Below, in pieces: positions 22,586-33,240 of a DNA stretch of 64,000 nt (position 1 is the stretch's first letter; every line of letters begins with the position of its first letter). The stretch is from NCBI GenBank assembly GCA_029204225.1, contig CM055106.1, positions 51,033,325-51,097,324 of the forward strand, read 5' to 3'. This stretch comes from Diphasiastrum complanatum. Its lineage: Eukaryota; Streptophyta; Lycopodiopsida; Lycopodiales; Lycopodiaceae. The notes under the pieces are model-generated. The model was not told the origin of the DNA. It saw only the letters and a list, made by a program, of their open reading frames with translations, and did not search any database. The translations under genes and the position numbers were made by a program.

Positions 22586-25500
22586 CTCCTCCTCACTATC
22601 TAGCTTGGTTCAATCATTGCTTTACTAATTACTCCAAGTGATGATCTGAACTTCATAAAAGGTGTCTTTTGAAGTGGTTTAGTAAGTAGATCAGCTACAC
22701 ATTCATTGCTTGGAACATGCTCCAAAGCAATCTCCTTGGCTTGCACCATTTCTCTCACAAAGTGATGGCATATCTCAATGTGCTTAGATCTTGCATGGAA
22801 GATTGGGTTAGATGCAAGGTGTTGGGCTGATATATTGTCATTGTAGATTATTGGTGCCTCCTCTGAATCCATGATCTTTAGTTCCACCAATAATCTCTTG
22901 ATCCAAAGTACCTCCTTTGTAGTGGTTGTCAAAGCTTTGTACTCGGCCTCGGTTGAAGATAGAGATATAGTTTCTTGCTTTTTTGAAAGCCATGAAACCA
23001 CACCTTCTCCTATGAAAGCTGAAGAGGCACTTGTTGATTTCCTATCCCTCTTGTCCCCTGCAAAATCTGAATCACTAAATGCATGAAGGTTAATCACATC
23101 TCCTCTATATAGAATCCCAAAATCCAATGTACCCGAGATGTACTTTAGAATCCTCTTAGCCTTTTTCCAATGGATATTCAATGGCTTTTGCATGGATTGG
23201 CTCAACCTACATACACTAAAGCTAAGATCTGGTCTAGTTATAGTGATCCACATTAAGGAACCTATAAGTTGCCTAAACAAAGTGATGTCCATGAAGGATC
23301 TTTCATCATCTTCATTTGGCACTTTTACATCTTGCTCCATTGGTGTGTCAACACTTTTGCATACTTCCATCTTAAACTTCTTCAAAAGACTTTGAGCATA
23401 GTTTACTTGACTTATAAAGATAAAATCAGACCCTCTAAGTACTTCTATGCCTAAGATGAAGTGAAGACACCCTAGATCTACCATCTTGAACTCTAAGGAT
23501 AGATCTATCTTGATTTTTTCAATACCATCAACACTATTTCCACTAATGATGATGTCATCTACATAAAGGAGTAAAAGTACAATACCAACATCATCAAACT
23601 TAATGTAAAGAGTGAGATCATATTCACTTTGAACAAAAGAAAGTGAAATAAGATAGCAATGTAGTCTTGAATTCCAAGATCTCGAGGCTTGCTTCAAGCC
23701 ATAGATGCTTCTTTGGAGATGACATACTTTGTTCTCCATTCCATGCTTGATGAAACTTTGTGGCTGCTCCATATAGATATCCTCTTCCAAAAAACCATTC
23801 AAGAAAGCATTAGAGACATCCATTTGACGTAGAATCCATCCAAAATGTGATGCAAGTGCAATGATTAGTCTTATTGTGACCATCTTGGCCACGGGTGCAA
23901 AAGTTTCCTCATAGTCTATCCCTCTCTCTTGAGCATAACCTTTTGCAACTAATCTTGCTTTATGTTTGTTAACACTCCCATTTGCATTCAACTTAAGCTT
24001 GAAGACCCACTTGCATCCTATTACATTCCTTTGAGGTCTCTCAACAAGCAACCAAGTTTCATTCTCAATCAAGGCATCATACTCATCCAACATAGCTTTA
24101 TACCATTCTTTGGAGTTCAATGCATCTTCAACATTAGACGGTTCTTCAAAACTAGATAAAGCATAAGAAGTGGATGAGATACCCTCAACTTGCTGTCCTT
24201 TGCCTTGATATGTGAGCCTTGATGGCTCCACTTTTGCCCTTGAAGATCTCCTTGGTGTGATAGGTGGGTTTGGTGCTTGCTCCTCCATGAGCTCCTCCTC
24301 AAAACCAAGATCTTGCTCCTCGGCCATCTTCTTCTTGATTGTTGGAGCACTTGAGCCTTCTTCAAGCATATGCATATGATGTTCATCAAAGATGACATCC
24401 CTTGAAACAACGAATTTGTTCAAGGATGCGAGATAGACTTTGTAGCCCTTGCTTGAGCTTGCATATCCAAGCATGATCCCTCTTGTGGAAGATGGATCCT
24501 CCTTGGTTCTTGTTTCCAATGGCACATGCACATAACATATACACCCAAAAACTTTCAAGTGATTAAGATTGGGTTTCTTTCCATACAACATATCATAAGG
24601 AGTTTTGCCTTCAATTGCTTTGCAAGACACCCTATTCATCAAGTAGTTTGCACATACAAGAGACTCACCCCAAAAGGATTTGGGCAAACAAGCATCTAAT
24701 CTTAAAGCCTTAGAACATTCACATAATGTTCTATTCCTTCTTTCAGCAACTCCATTTTGTTGAGGTGTAAGGACAAGAAGTCTCTTTCTTGATCCCTTCC
24801 TCCTCACAAAAGGCCTTGAACTCATTGGAGATGAATTCTCCACCATTGTCACTTCTAAGAATCTTGATGCTATGATTATGATGCTTTTCCACAAACAACT
24901 TGAACTTTACAAAAGTATCAAATACTTGAGACTTGAAGGAAAGTAAGAACACCCAACAATATCTTGAGTAGTCATCAATGAAGGTTAAAAACATGGATGA
25001 ACCTCCATTAGATTTGGTGCTAGCAATGTGCACATCCGAGTGTATGAGTTCAAGAGGATGAGATGACTTTGTGATGGAGTTAGGAAACACCTTCTTATGT
25101 GCCTTGGATAAGGCACAAGCTTCACAAACCTTGTCTTCCTTCCCAATAGACCTTGGTAGGCCTAAAGCATACTCCTCCTTGATCATAGTCTCCATGGAAC
25201 CCGAGTTGACATGTCCAAGTCTTTTGTGCCATAAAGTAAAGGTAGATATCTTGCTCTTCTCGGCCAACATGACAACATTAGTATCCACAAATGCATCCAG
25301 CTTATAAAGTTTGCCAAGTCTAGTGCCCTTAGCCACTATCTTACCCTTCTTCTTGATGAAACATTCATTTGAAGCAAAGTCAACATTGAAACCATTGTCT
25401 ACCATTTGGCCAACACTTAGTAGATTCTTTGTTATTGTAGGAATGTACAAAACACCTTCTATGTTGATCTTTTTGGAAGATCCTAAACAAAGGGGAATGC

Positions 25501-27090
25501 TACCAACTCCTTCAATCTTACAAGCTTCATCATTTGCTGTATAGATAGACTTTATAGGTCCATCATAAGATAAGAGAGAAGAGAAAAACTCCCTTTTACT
25601 AGTCATGTGTGAACTAGCACCCGAGTCAATCCACCAAGGATCTTCTCCTTTGAAGCTTATTGAAGAAAATATAGACATCATGAGAGAGTCCTCATGTGAA
25701 CTCTCCTCCTCATCCTCTTTGCTCATGTTGGCTTGGCTTTGATCTTGCTTCCTCTTGAAGCATTCCGAGGCATAATGCCCCATCTTGCTACAATAGTAGC
25801 ACTTCACCTTTGATTTGTCCTTCTTGACTTTGGTGGTTGATGAAGATGTCTTTGGGGGTCCTTCTTGATCCTCAAGCTTTGTAGACTTCTTGAATGTTGA
25901 TCCTTTGCCTTTGGACTTGCCTTTGTCTTTGGTGAAGAGAGCTTGGTCATCTCCACCTTGGATGGAAAGCCTATCCATCCTCTCTTGCATTTGGCTCCTT
26001 CTTGATTCCTCGGCCATGAGTGTGCCTTGGAGTTTTTCAAGTATGGGTAGCTTACCCATAATTGCATATCCCTGAACCAAATTGTCAAATTCAAAGCTTA
26101 GTCCATTCAATATGAGCTGAACAAGCTCTTCATCCTTGATAGGGTCACCTATAAAGGCTAGCTCTTTGTTCAATTCCTTTACTCTTAGGACAAAAGTATG
26201 TGCACTCTCTCCTTTCTTTTGATAGCTTCTATAGATTTGATTCTTCAAAGCTAACATTCTAGTTTGGTTCTTGGATTCATAGACCTTTTGCAAAGTCTCC
26301 CAAGCATCTTGAGCTGAAGTGCAATCTCCTACCTCTCTTAAGAGTTCATTTGCAACATTCATTTTTATGCAATGTAGTGCAACATTGCACCTCTTGATGT
26401 ATTTGGCTTTTTCTTGAGGATGAATAGGTTCACCCTCCTTACCATTTACAATTTCCATCAGATCTTGCATGATCATGATAGATTCCATTCTAACTTTCCA
26501 TATGGAATAGTTAGTTTTGTTGAGCCTTTCATTAGTATCCAAAAGATATGCATTTATAGATGCCATCTAGTCTCCTAATCAAGGACTTGACACAAATGAA
26601 GGTTACTTCTATTGATTTGATTGAAGGTCTACCTTATCCCACTTCTTAGGGACCTGAAAAGATCAGTAATAGACTTTCTATAAAGATCTAAGAATGATCT
26701 CTAACAAAATCAAATCATAGAATACTAGAAACAATGCACTTGCTTGATTGAAGTAGACAATACTAGTAGAATTGCCCCTCTTTCTATAAAGAACATTAAA
26801 TCTTCCAAATGATCTGATCAAGAGTGAATTTCAGCAACCTAATATACTTCCAAAATCACTTGTAAAAGATCTAAATGGAACTTAATGAGGATGCAACACA
26901 ATCTACTATCCAATCACAAGCAAAAAATGATCAAAATTGATGAAAAATTGATCTAATTTGGTGCATAAGTCAAGCAATGGTTGGACTGAACCTAAATCAC
27001 TTTAGGAGGTACCTACTACACCTTAGAACAGCCTTGAAGAGTCCCCAAAACTCTGATCTTCCCTCTCCTTGAATGCTAGAAAGCCTCCTC

Positions 27091-28340
27091 TATGCTTTCC
27101 AAATCGTAGCATCACAATCATTTTCTCTTAAACATAGCAAAAAGCATTGCACAACATTTGCTCGAATGTTGTTCGACGGAATATGATGATTCAATAGAAA
27201 GGAAAAGACGTTGAAAATCCATAATAATCATGTTTTAACATTCATAATTTGTATTTACGAAAGTCCATATTAATCAGGATTATGTTGTAGAGTATTTTAG
27301 TATTTACGAATATTCAAAATCAATATTCACGATCAATATTCACAACACGTATTCACAATATTCACGTATCTCATAATATACGTTTCTCAATGTTCACAAT
27401 TTCACATTAGTATTCACGATTTGTATTCATAATGTTCATGATTAGTATTCACAATATTCACAATCACTGTACACAACATTCACGATGAAAATATCAGAAT
27501 CTCAATATCTCAAAGTCTCAAAATCTCAGTTTCTCAGTTTCTCAGAATCTCAGTTTCTCAGTTCCTCAATATTCACAATTTCAACGATCACAAACCACCA
27601 ATGAAGAAGTCTTTAGGATGCATCTTTGAAAATTCGAACATTTCTTCATCAATATGAGAAGACATTGTCTATATGTCCTGCAAAACAAAACACAATCGCC
27701 AAATTATAATTTGATAGAGATAAGTTCTTATTGGTGAAAACTTATTGACGAATTATATCTGTCACAAAAGGTGTAATAACTACAATTTCATAGCTCAAAT
27801 AAAAACAAAACAAAACAGAACACAATATATGAGCTTTGACCATATTTGATACTATTTGCTAATGACACAATGAAGCTTCTAGGAGATGGATAAAAGATAA
27901 AATTCAACTTACTGAAACTTTTTCAATGTAAATTTTGAATCCCAAAGTAGTTGGCCTTTTTTGTTATTCAATCTTCGTGCCTGTCTAGAAAGCAAAATCT
28001 ACATACAAAAACAATTTCCAAAATCAACCGTTCTTTTAGATTTCTCACTCTGCGACTTAATCTTATATGAAACATTAATACAAGAAATAAACTATCTTAC
28101 GTATAAATATTAAAAAAAATTTATAATGTCCAAATTATAACAATTTCTTAATATTTGAGAAGCGCTGACAACGTCTTTAGTTTGCAGTTCAACGCAACTA
28201 CCACTATGCAGTCTCATATTTCCTATTGAACATGCAAAATGATGACTAGACATAAAGACACTATTTCTTGGTGAGTCATTCATTCATTTGTTTTAGTAAT
28301 ATAATAGCACTTGTAATTCTACTCTATTGATTTCGTTTTC
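27091..28340. other. AT-rich region without a recognised gene
   Basis: No coding match was seen. It contains the degenerate TATTCACAA tract listed separately, and otherwise AT-rich sequence. Confidence 0.4.
27290..27590. repeat. Degenerate TATTCACAAT / TCTCAGAA tract
   Basis: About 300 bases of irregular short units. The first two thirds are variants of TATTCACAAT or ATTCACGAT, and the last third variants of AATCTCAGTTTCTCAG. In style it resembles the ATCGACT tract at 5.6-6.0 kb but has a different unit. Confidence 0.75.
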
Positions 28341-30176
28341 AGGCGCACCCATGCCATAGGCAACTAATTCCAACAGCTCTTGTGGTGACAATGATGACGA
28401 CCTGAGGCACAATTCTAGGGGGCCCGTGAAGTGGTGTGTACCAGGCAGATCAACGACTACATGGTTTGATTCTCGTAAAAACCTCTTTTGGCCCTTCCCC
28501 TATACATCTGATCATGAGGATTTAAAACAAGAATCAAGAATCTGAAAAGTACAAAAGAGTTTGACGACCATGCAAGGCTTGAACAAAGAAAGATTTCAAG
28601 AAAGAATTCTGTTGCAATGGAACTGTTGTGCAAGATCTAGAGTTGGGTCAGGTTATTCAACTCAAGGAGATTAGCGTTTGGTATTTTCTTAAGTTGTTTT
28701 CCATAACTTGGGAGTGATCGATGCATACAATGAAGAATAGCTTTGTGCTACTTTTGCAAAGATGCACAATTCATTTCCATGTGCAGGATTGATCTAAAGT
28801 GGATGACTATCTAATACTATAATGAAATTGCACCAACAACGACAAGCAATAAGGGACTACTTCAATATCTTCAAAATTCACGCTGTCTTCTCAATACGAA
28901 TTTCAGCTACATTATTCGTTTAAACTCATGGTGTTCTTTCACTACCTCTTGATATTCTTTCACTGGACGATCATCCAGGGCGCACGCGGGTGCGAGAGAG
29001 AGAGAGAAATAAAGTATGTCGGGTGTGTACATATAGAGCACGAGCTTCTTCACATTTGGCTTTTGCATTCATGCATTTACTTATTTCTAAGCTAATGCTC
29101 TTGCTTTTCGGCCCATGCAAACAAAGAAGGCAGTTCTTTGCCATTAACCAAATGTTCTATTTAGACCTTTAACAAAATAGCCATGCATAACAAAGGCCTT
29201 TAACAAAAGATTGGCCTTTAAAGTTTGGGCTCCCACCACCAACATATCTCACCACATAGTATTGCCTTTGCAAGGCAAGGCCAAAAAGCGTTGTGTCCAC
29301 CACTGTTGGGCGAGTATAAGGTCATGCTTTTCATTAAATGCATACTACTCTTGATAAGAAGTTTAATTTAAAAAAAAAAATTATATACTTATACCCGGGT
29401 TTATACTTGGCTGGTATCACCCTTGCAATACCCAGGCCAATTGATACCAGACTTGTAGACACCATTATATTCATACCTGGCTGGTATCAAATTTTTTTAA
29501 AAATTGTAATACTAGGACTCGGCTGGTATTAAAAATATTAATACTCCCCCAACATTGGTGTCTACCTACTACAAGTTTATAAATAGATCAAGATTTTTAA
29601 AAGTTTTGTAAAGAAATTTGTAAAGCACATCACGATCCATAAAGAGTCAAAATGTGTGACCCATAGATAATTTTTAAGCCATAATGAGAGGTCATCTTTG
29701 AGATTCCTTTACTCTTAGAAAATGTCTTTCTAGTGATCCATATACACTTGATTCAACAACCGCTCAATTATGTCAAAGGGCGTTAGGTCAAGCCATAATT
29801 TTACAGCGCTTGTATTGAGTGCATTGGCCACTAGAAAGACCAATTTTTAATATGTAAACACCTCGAAACTTAAGCTTGATGGAGCAATACACATGCCTAT
29901 GAAAGATGAGCAGGTCTGAGTCATGATGAAGCAACCATTGAACTTTGTGTAAAGGTGACTAAACACACCTTTCTCCAATAAGTAAATGACTCTAATTCTT
30001 GATCTTGACGTGTTCAAAAGGCCTTCATACTCACCACTTGGAGCCCCTCAAGTAGGATGTTAACCCCTTGAGTGAGCACTTCACCCTATATCCTTGAGAA
30101 GTCCTTCATAGCGATGATGGATAGAGTAGGGTTTTGGGGTTATTAAGCTCACAGGAAAAAGAAGAAGAACCTGGCT
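28340..30176. other. Region without a recognised gene, upstream of ASHR2-like
   Basis: A possible splice acceptor (TTTCGTTTTCAG near 28330-28342) precedes about 60 codons of open frame without an ATG (to about 28545, WCVPGRSTTTWF) that I cannot name. GGCTGGTATCA recurs at 29409, 29479 and, as GGCTGGTATTA, 29521, with an inverted TTGATACCAG at 29441. The last 500 bp before 30177 should hold the promoter of the SET gene, but no clear TATA box was seen. Confidence 0.35.
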
Positions 30177-31454
30177 ATGGCGATGGTGAAGGTGGTGGAG
30201 GTGGGTGGCAGGGGTCGAGCTATGGTGGCAGCTGTGCCCATCGCCGCTGGCCAAGTCTTGCTCGCTGAATCGCCATTGCTTCTTTACATAGACGCATCAG
30301 CTGCTGCATCACCATCGCCAGCCTTTTGCGATCACTGCTCTCGCACCTTGCCCTCTCTCTCCCCCTCCATCATTCCATGCCCCTCCTGTTCTCAAGCGGC
30401 CTTCTGCAGCTCCGCCTGTGCCTCCGCAGCCTCTCATCCACCCCATGTTTGTCAGGCTTTGAGAAAGCTTCAGTCTTCCGCCATCGATCTCCATTCCCAG
30501 ACCCAGCTTCGCTTCCTTATTGCAGCATACAATCTGGTCTTAGCTGCGCCTTCCCTGTTCCAGCAGCTGCTGCAGATGGAAGGGTCGTCGGTTATTGATT
30601 CTCATGCTGTGTTCCTGCATCCTTTCATCCAGGAGCTGGTGAAGAGCTGGCCTCTGCAAAACGTTTCTGTGCAGCTGACTGGAGCTCTGTTGCAGAAGGA
30701 TAATCGTAATGCGTTCGCTATCATGGCGCCCAGCTCTGAGCCCGGGGTGAGGCGTGTAAGAGCTTATGCACTTTACTCTCAGGCTTCCTTCTTCAACCAT
30801 GACTGCCTTCCTAATGCTTGCAGGTCTGTTACTACCCTCTCTTTCCATCTCTCAGATTGTAAACCTGCTAAAACCATATGGTAGGATAGTGACATTTGAA
30901 GTCAATCCTGGCAGTAAGATGTGGGCCGGTCGCTCAGATTCGATTATGTGGACGATCCTGATAAACCCAACTCCAGCATATTCATAAGGGCTCTGCATGA
31001 CATTTCCCCAGGGAATGAGGTTTGCCTGAGCTACTTTCCCATCAATTGGAACCTTGCTGAGAGAAGGAATCGCCTGCTACAAGATTATGGCTTTGAGTGC
31101 ACATGTGAGAGGTGTGTGGTTGAAGACCAGTGGGATGATGAGGGTGAAGGTCACTGCAACACTGAAGAGGAAGACTTTCATCTAGGCCATTCCGAGCACA
31201 AAGGGGATGAAGAGATGGATGATGATGATTCGGAGAATGCAGCTGACGATTTTCCGCATGCCATGTTTTTTGTGAAGCATCTTTGTCCATGCGAAGACTG
31301 CGGTGGAACAATGGCTCCCATCCTACCAGAGCAACTTGTGGAGGAATTAGGATCTGGCTGCTCCAGAAGCATGGAGTGCAACATGTGTGGTTACTTGAGA
31401 ACAAATGAGGAATTTTTGCAAGACTTGGAAGAACAGAAGGGAATGGAAACTTGA
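30177..31454 (+). CDS. ASHR2: SET/MYND protein, ASHR2-like lysine methyltransferase
   Basis: Two exons, 30177-30823 and 30938-31454, give 387 residues, close to the roughly 400 of Arabidopsis ASHR2 from memory. The first SET part is at residues about 4-37. A MYND zinc finger has C51, C54, C68, C71, C77, C81, H90 and C92. The SET core has NRNAF near 176-180, NHDCLPN at 207-213 (S-adenosylmethionine pocket) and the catalytic-type tyrosine in VCLSY at 249. Post-SET cysteines are C270, C272 and C275. A Cys-rich C-terminal end (CPCEDC near 332-337, CNMC near 363-366) completes it. An acidic linker, about 277-320, separates the last two. ASHR2 belongs to the SMYD-like protein lysine methyltransferases; its substrate is not well defined. 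The intron falls inside the conserved SET motif, between NAC and FDYV, and removing it restores the family pattern. The ATG at 30177 is the first in frame; a second at 30183 is also possible. The gene looks whole and is the only convincing host gene here. Confidence 0.9.
30824..30937 (+). other. Intron of the ASHR2-like gene (114 bp)
   Basis: GCTTGCAG then GTCTGT at the donor and CGCTCAG then ATTCGAT at the acceptor. Splicing joins codon 216 (AG+A, Arg) and yields ...PNACRFDYVDD, the sequence expected for the SET motif. Reading straight through would instead end the frame at about 30884. Confidence 0.88.
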
Positions 31455-31741
31455 CTCCACCACCTCACGTTAATCAACCCTTTCAATCTTTGTAAGCTCT
31501 CCCTTTTGACTCCCCCGCCCCCTCTTATTCCTTCACTCTAAAGGACGTGAAAAGTGTATGACGAGTGTGCATCTCCATTTGGGGATCGATAATTTTGATC
31601 GTTTACCTTTTCATTTACTGCTGCTTTTGAATGATCCTTTTCCGTTCTTTGCTATATATAATACATGTAATTTGCCCAATTGGAGTTTCAAGCAATGGTG
31701 TTAGCTATCTCTCCATTTTGAGCGCCTCCCCCCCCCCCCCC
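31455..31741 (+). other. 3' flank of the ASHR2-like gene
   Basis: Probable 3' untranslated region. TATATATAATACATG near 31653 is AT-rich enough to act in polyadenylation, but no canonical AATAAA was seen. A run of 15 C residues (31728-31742) follows. Confidence 0.4.
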
Positions 31742-32095
31742 CACATTTATACTCCTTTTTCACTCCACACACCCACCCTTTGTCAACAAGTCTAACTTTG
31801 CATTTGTTGACTGTCCCATTTGCATTGAACGTGATTATATAAACCCATTTATCTCTTGTGGGCTTTTTACCTTCGGGTAGCTCCATGAAGTTCCAAGTTT
31901 GGTTCATCATACTCTTGCATTACTTTTTTCCAAGTTTAACAATTTCTTCAAATGTGGAGGATGTGGGTGCCAAAGACCATACTTTGTCTCCTCATATGTT
32001 TGTGGTTGCTTCTTTTGTTGACCCGAGCCCCTTATTCATTACTCACTTGTTTTAGCTTCGTCTATTATTTCATTACCTTGGCAAATTAGTTGTTG
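31742..32095 (-). mobile_element. Copia RT start relic
   Basis: The minus strand encodes the beginning of a Copia RT (NQTWNFMELPEGKKP, KWVY, NANGTVNK), preceded on the same strand by a SLAPTSSTFEEIV-type stretch. A few hundred bases remain, broken several times. It ends against the LTR at 32104. Confidence 0.65.
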
Positions 32096-32103
32096 TTGGT
32101 GTC

Positions 32104-32558
32104 TGTTAGAAGTAATAAATGATAATGTTAGTTTCCCATAGGTTACTTTGATCCAAAAGGTCGAGACTTGTGTAACCATGGGTTAGGTTTATTATGTAGA
32201 CCATGTTAAGTCAGTTTTAGTTGAGTTGGACCCAATTTTGGTCCAGTAGTGATTTGTGGGTCCAAGTAAAGTCTAATTATGTTAAGGGACCCCATCTTGA
32301 CTTTTGGGGGTGCCCTATAATTAGTAGTGGGTCTTGGAAGGTTCTAGAACTTAGAGTTTGGAAGAGTCTAGGCCCTTGGAAGGCCTATTTATATGTACTC
32401 TTTGTTAATTTGTAATTCATTCCCTTTCAAGCATTGCTATTACTTTCTCTCTTCTTGAGGGCGCCTAACCCTCTCCCTCTTCTTCTTCTTCCTCTTTTTC
32501 TTCTTCTTGTATATGGAGATTGAATGTTAGAAGAATCTTGGCACTTTGATTTCCTACA
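32104..32558 (+). repeat. Copia 5' LTR F (plus orientation)
   Basis: TGTTAGAAG to CCTACA, 455 bp, directly followed by a primer site. It is homologous to the inverted LTR at 37711-38192, sharing CATAGGTTACTTTGA, AAGGTCGAGA and TGTGTAACCATGG, but well diverged. Confidence 0.8.
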
Positions 32559-32571
32559 TGGTATCAAAGCC
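32559..32571 (+). other. Primer binding site of element F
   Basis: TGGTATCAAAGCC, a one-base variant of the initiator Met-tRNA site, immediately after the LTR. Confidence 0.8.
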
Positions 32572-32700
32572 ATGGATCTTCTATGCTTGATTTAGGGCAC
32601 CCTACCAAAAGAGATCGCCTTCACTTAGGGATCACAAAAATACAGCACCTTTGCTGATTTTTTGGAGTGAAGATCCGTTTTTTGACTCTTTTTTTTCGTT

Positions 32701-33240
32701 TTGTAGGAGGGCGCCACACCAAAGAAGATAACATGATTTTGGGCGCTCAGGTTATTGTTTGCTGATTTTTCAGGTTGTAGGAAGGCGCCATTAATTATCT
32801 TCTTCGGGGCTTTTTTTAGGTCGCCCACATCCGTTGGTCCGCTGCTGCCCTATTTTTTAGATTTGCTCCTTTGTAGGAGGGCGCCCATCTACAAGCAATT
32901 TCTATTCTTCTGATTTGGCTGAAAAGTCAGCACCCTTGCCGATTTTACAAAGTGAAGATCCGCTTTTTTTTGCTTGTTTTCAAGTGTGGAAGAAGGCGCT
33001 AATTTTTTTGTGATGATCCGATCACATTCCGAGGCTGAAAATTGGGCAGCATATTACCATTTGTAGGGTGTTACAACAGCCCTATCCGTGTGTGTATTGT
33101 TCACACTTTTTGGCAAGAAAGAAGTGTTTCGAAAAAAGCTTTGTTGGAGGCTAACCTGATTCTTTACTTGCTGGTTTTTGAGTTTGTAATGCAATTCTAG
33201 GTTGAAATTTTCAGCACACAAGGCTTGTAGGAGGGCGAGT
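32701..33240 (+). repeat. Repeated GTAGGAGGGCGCC motif in the F leader
   Basis: Copies near 32703, 32777, 32873, 32990 (variant) and 33226 (variant), each usually preceded by TTT or GCTGATTTT and spaced 75-240 bases apart. Related copies lie in the opposite leader at 37.35-37.68 kb and in the LTR near 1040 and 1262. Confidence 0.65.

Larger units (their letters stand above)
21904..27090 (-). mobile_element. Copia fossil A (minus strand), 3' LTR, pol, gag, leader
   Basis: A Ty1/copia copy of the same family as element B (54028-59177), almost identical wherever both are present. From right to left it has the leader 26567-27090 and gag from 26566 (RLNKTNYSIWKVRMES). The zinc knuckle (CYYCSKMGHYASEC) is near 25750-25805 and protease (WWIDSGASSHM) near 25590-25640. 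Integrase runs about 24720-25080, RT about 23500-24130 with YVDD near 23550, and RNase H about 22800-23000. The 3' LTR is 21904-22585. There is no 5' LTR or primer site; similarity to B stops near 27090. Coding is broken about once. Near identity to B suggests it is young. Confidence 0.92.
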
